DNA of 49,009 bases, taken from NCBI GenBank assembly GCA_016124645.1, contig WGNE01000009.1, positions 1 to 49,009 on the forward strand, in the 5' to 3' direction. This DNA is from Alphaproteobacteria bacterium (GTDB lineage Bacteria; Pseudomonadota; Alphaproteobacteria; Micavibrionales; UBA2020). Positions within the stretch are counted from its first letter, which is position 1. Each line of letters begins with the position of its first letter. Both the position numbers and the translations under genes were made by a program. The notes beneath the pieces were generated by a model. That model was not told the DNA's origin. It worked only from the letters and a program-made list of their open reading frames with translations, and made no database searches. Shown here one piece after another: positions 48,689 to 49,009 of this stretch.

Positions 48689-48910
48689 ATGGCCACTTAC
48701 GCGGAAATCGCCGCCAAACTTCTTCGGGACGCCGCCACGTTCTTCCGTAACGTGGGCGCGCAAAACGAGCCCCTGCGCGAAACCATGAACGACAACGCCT
48801 CGGTCTATGACCGCGTGGCCGACCTCGTCGAAAAAGACCCCCACGGCATCCTTCAGGAAGGGCCGGAGGGCGGCACCGAACCGCCCGGCGCCGGCGACGG
48901 CGGCAAATAA
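48689..48910 (+). CDS. Small conserved alphaproteobacterial protein of unknown function
   Basis: A 73-aa protein (MATYAEIAAKLLRDAATFF ...) helical for 50 residues, then a Gly/Pro/Glu tail. ATG 48689 with AAAGGGGCAAAG upstream is preferred to an in-frame start at 48593 that has no ribosome-binding site. I recall similar short proteins in this class of bacteria but no function. Confidence 0.6.
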   Translation: MATYAEIAAKLLRDAATFFRNVGAQNEPLRETMNDNASVYDRVADLVEKDPHGILQEGPEGGTEPPGAGDGGK

Positions 48911-49009
48911 GGCTTTTTCGCCTCCCTCCCCATCATCGTTTTTCGTAATCCGGCTTTCAGCCCCGAAAGGCGTGGAAATCCGCGAAAACTTGCGCGTCCT
49001 CCCCGCACC

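Overview
The window looks like an alphaproteobacterial chromosome (GC-rich, kdsB next to pheA, a CpdR-family receiver protein, a KUP potassium transporter) carrying one complete Mu-like transposable prophage. The species cannot be named from the sequence.

Host left flank (1-3118): a small exported protein of unknown function, a BepA-like periplasmic M48 metalloprotease with a TPR tail, and a DsbA-family thiol oxidoreductase that ends in a rho-independent terminator.

Prophage (3119-39085, 35,967 bp): both ends can be placed to the base. The termini are imperfect inverted repeats beginning TGT (18 of 27 positions identical) and are flanked by a 5-bp target duplication, CGTTT. The right end has two abutting 22-bp transposase-site-like units. 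From left to right the prophage holds: a zinc-ribbon membrane protein outside the repressor (probable lysogenic cargo); an S24 repressor with three TGACA-N4-TGTCA operators; a rightward early operon (Ner-like regulator, small proteins, MuA transposase, MuB ATPase, wHTH and zinc regulators, DUF3164, GemA, and a Mor-type activator); a lysis block (GH108 lysozyme, holin-like protein, nested spanin-like pair); DNA packaging and portal genes; a non-coding gap lying exactly at the prophage midpoint; protease/scaffold, decoration and major head genes; a contractile tail with a -1 frameshifted chaperone; baseplate and fibre genes; and a right-end module with a Dam-type methylase and a DGQHR protein, in the place where Mu carries com/mom.

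Regulatory logic readable from the DNA: the repressor sits on operators between itself and ner. The Mor-like protein probably acts on two copies of TGTAACC-N2-GGTTACA, one before the lysozyme and one before the protease/scaffold gene. Each copy is centred 44.5 bp before an ATG that lacks a Shine-Dalgarno sequence, so both late transcripts may be leaderless.

Host right flank (39086-49009): a CpdR-like receiver protein whose phospho-acceptor Asp is replaced by Asn, two unknown proteins on either side of a tRNA-Val(GAC), kup, a tandem pair of paralogous unknown proteins, then kdsB, pheA and a small conserved protein.
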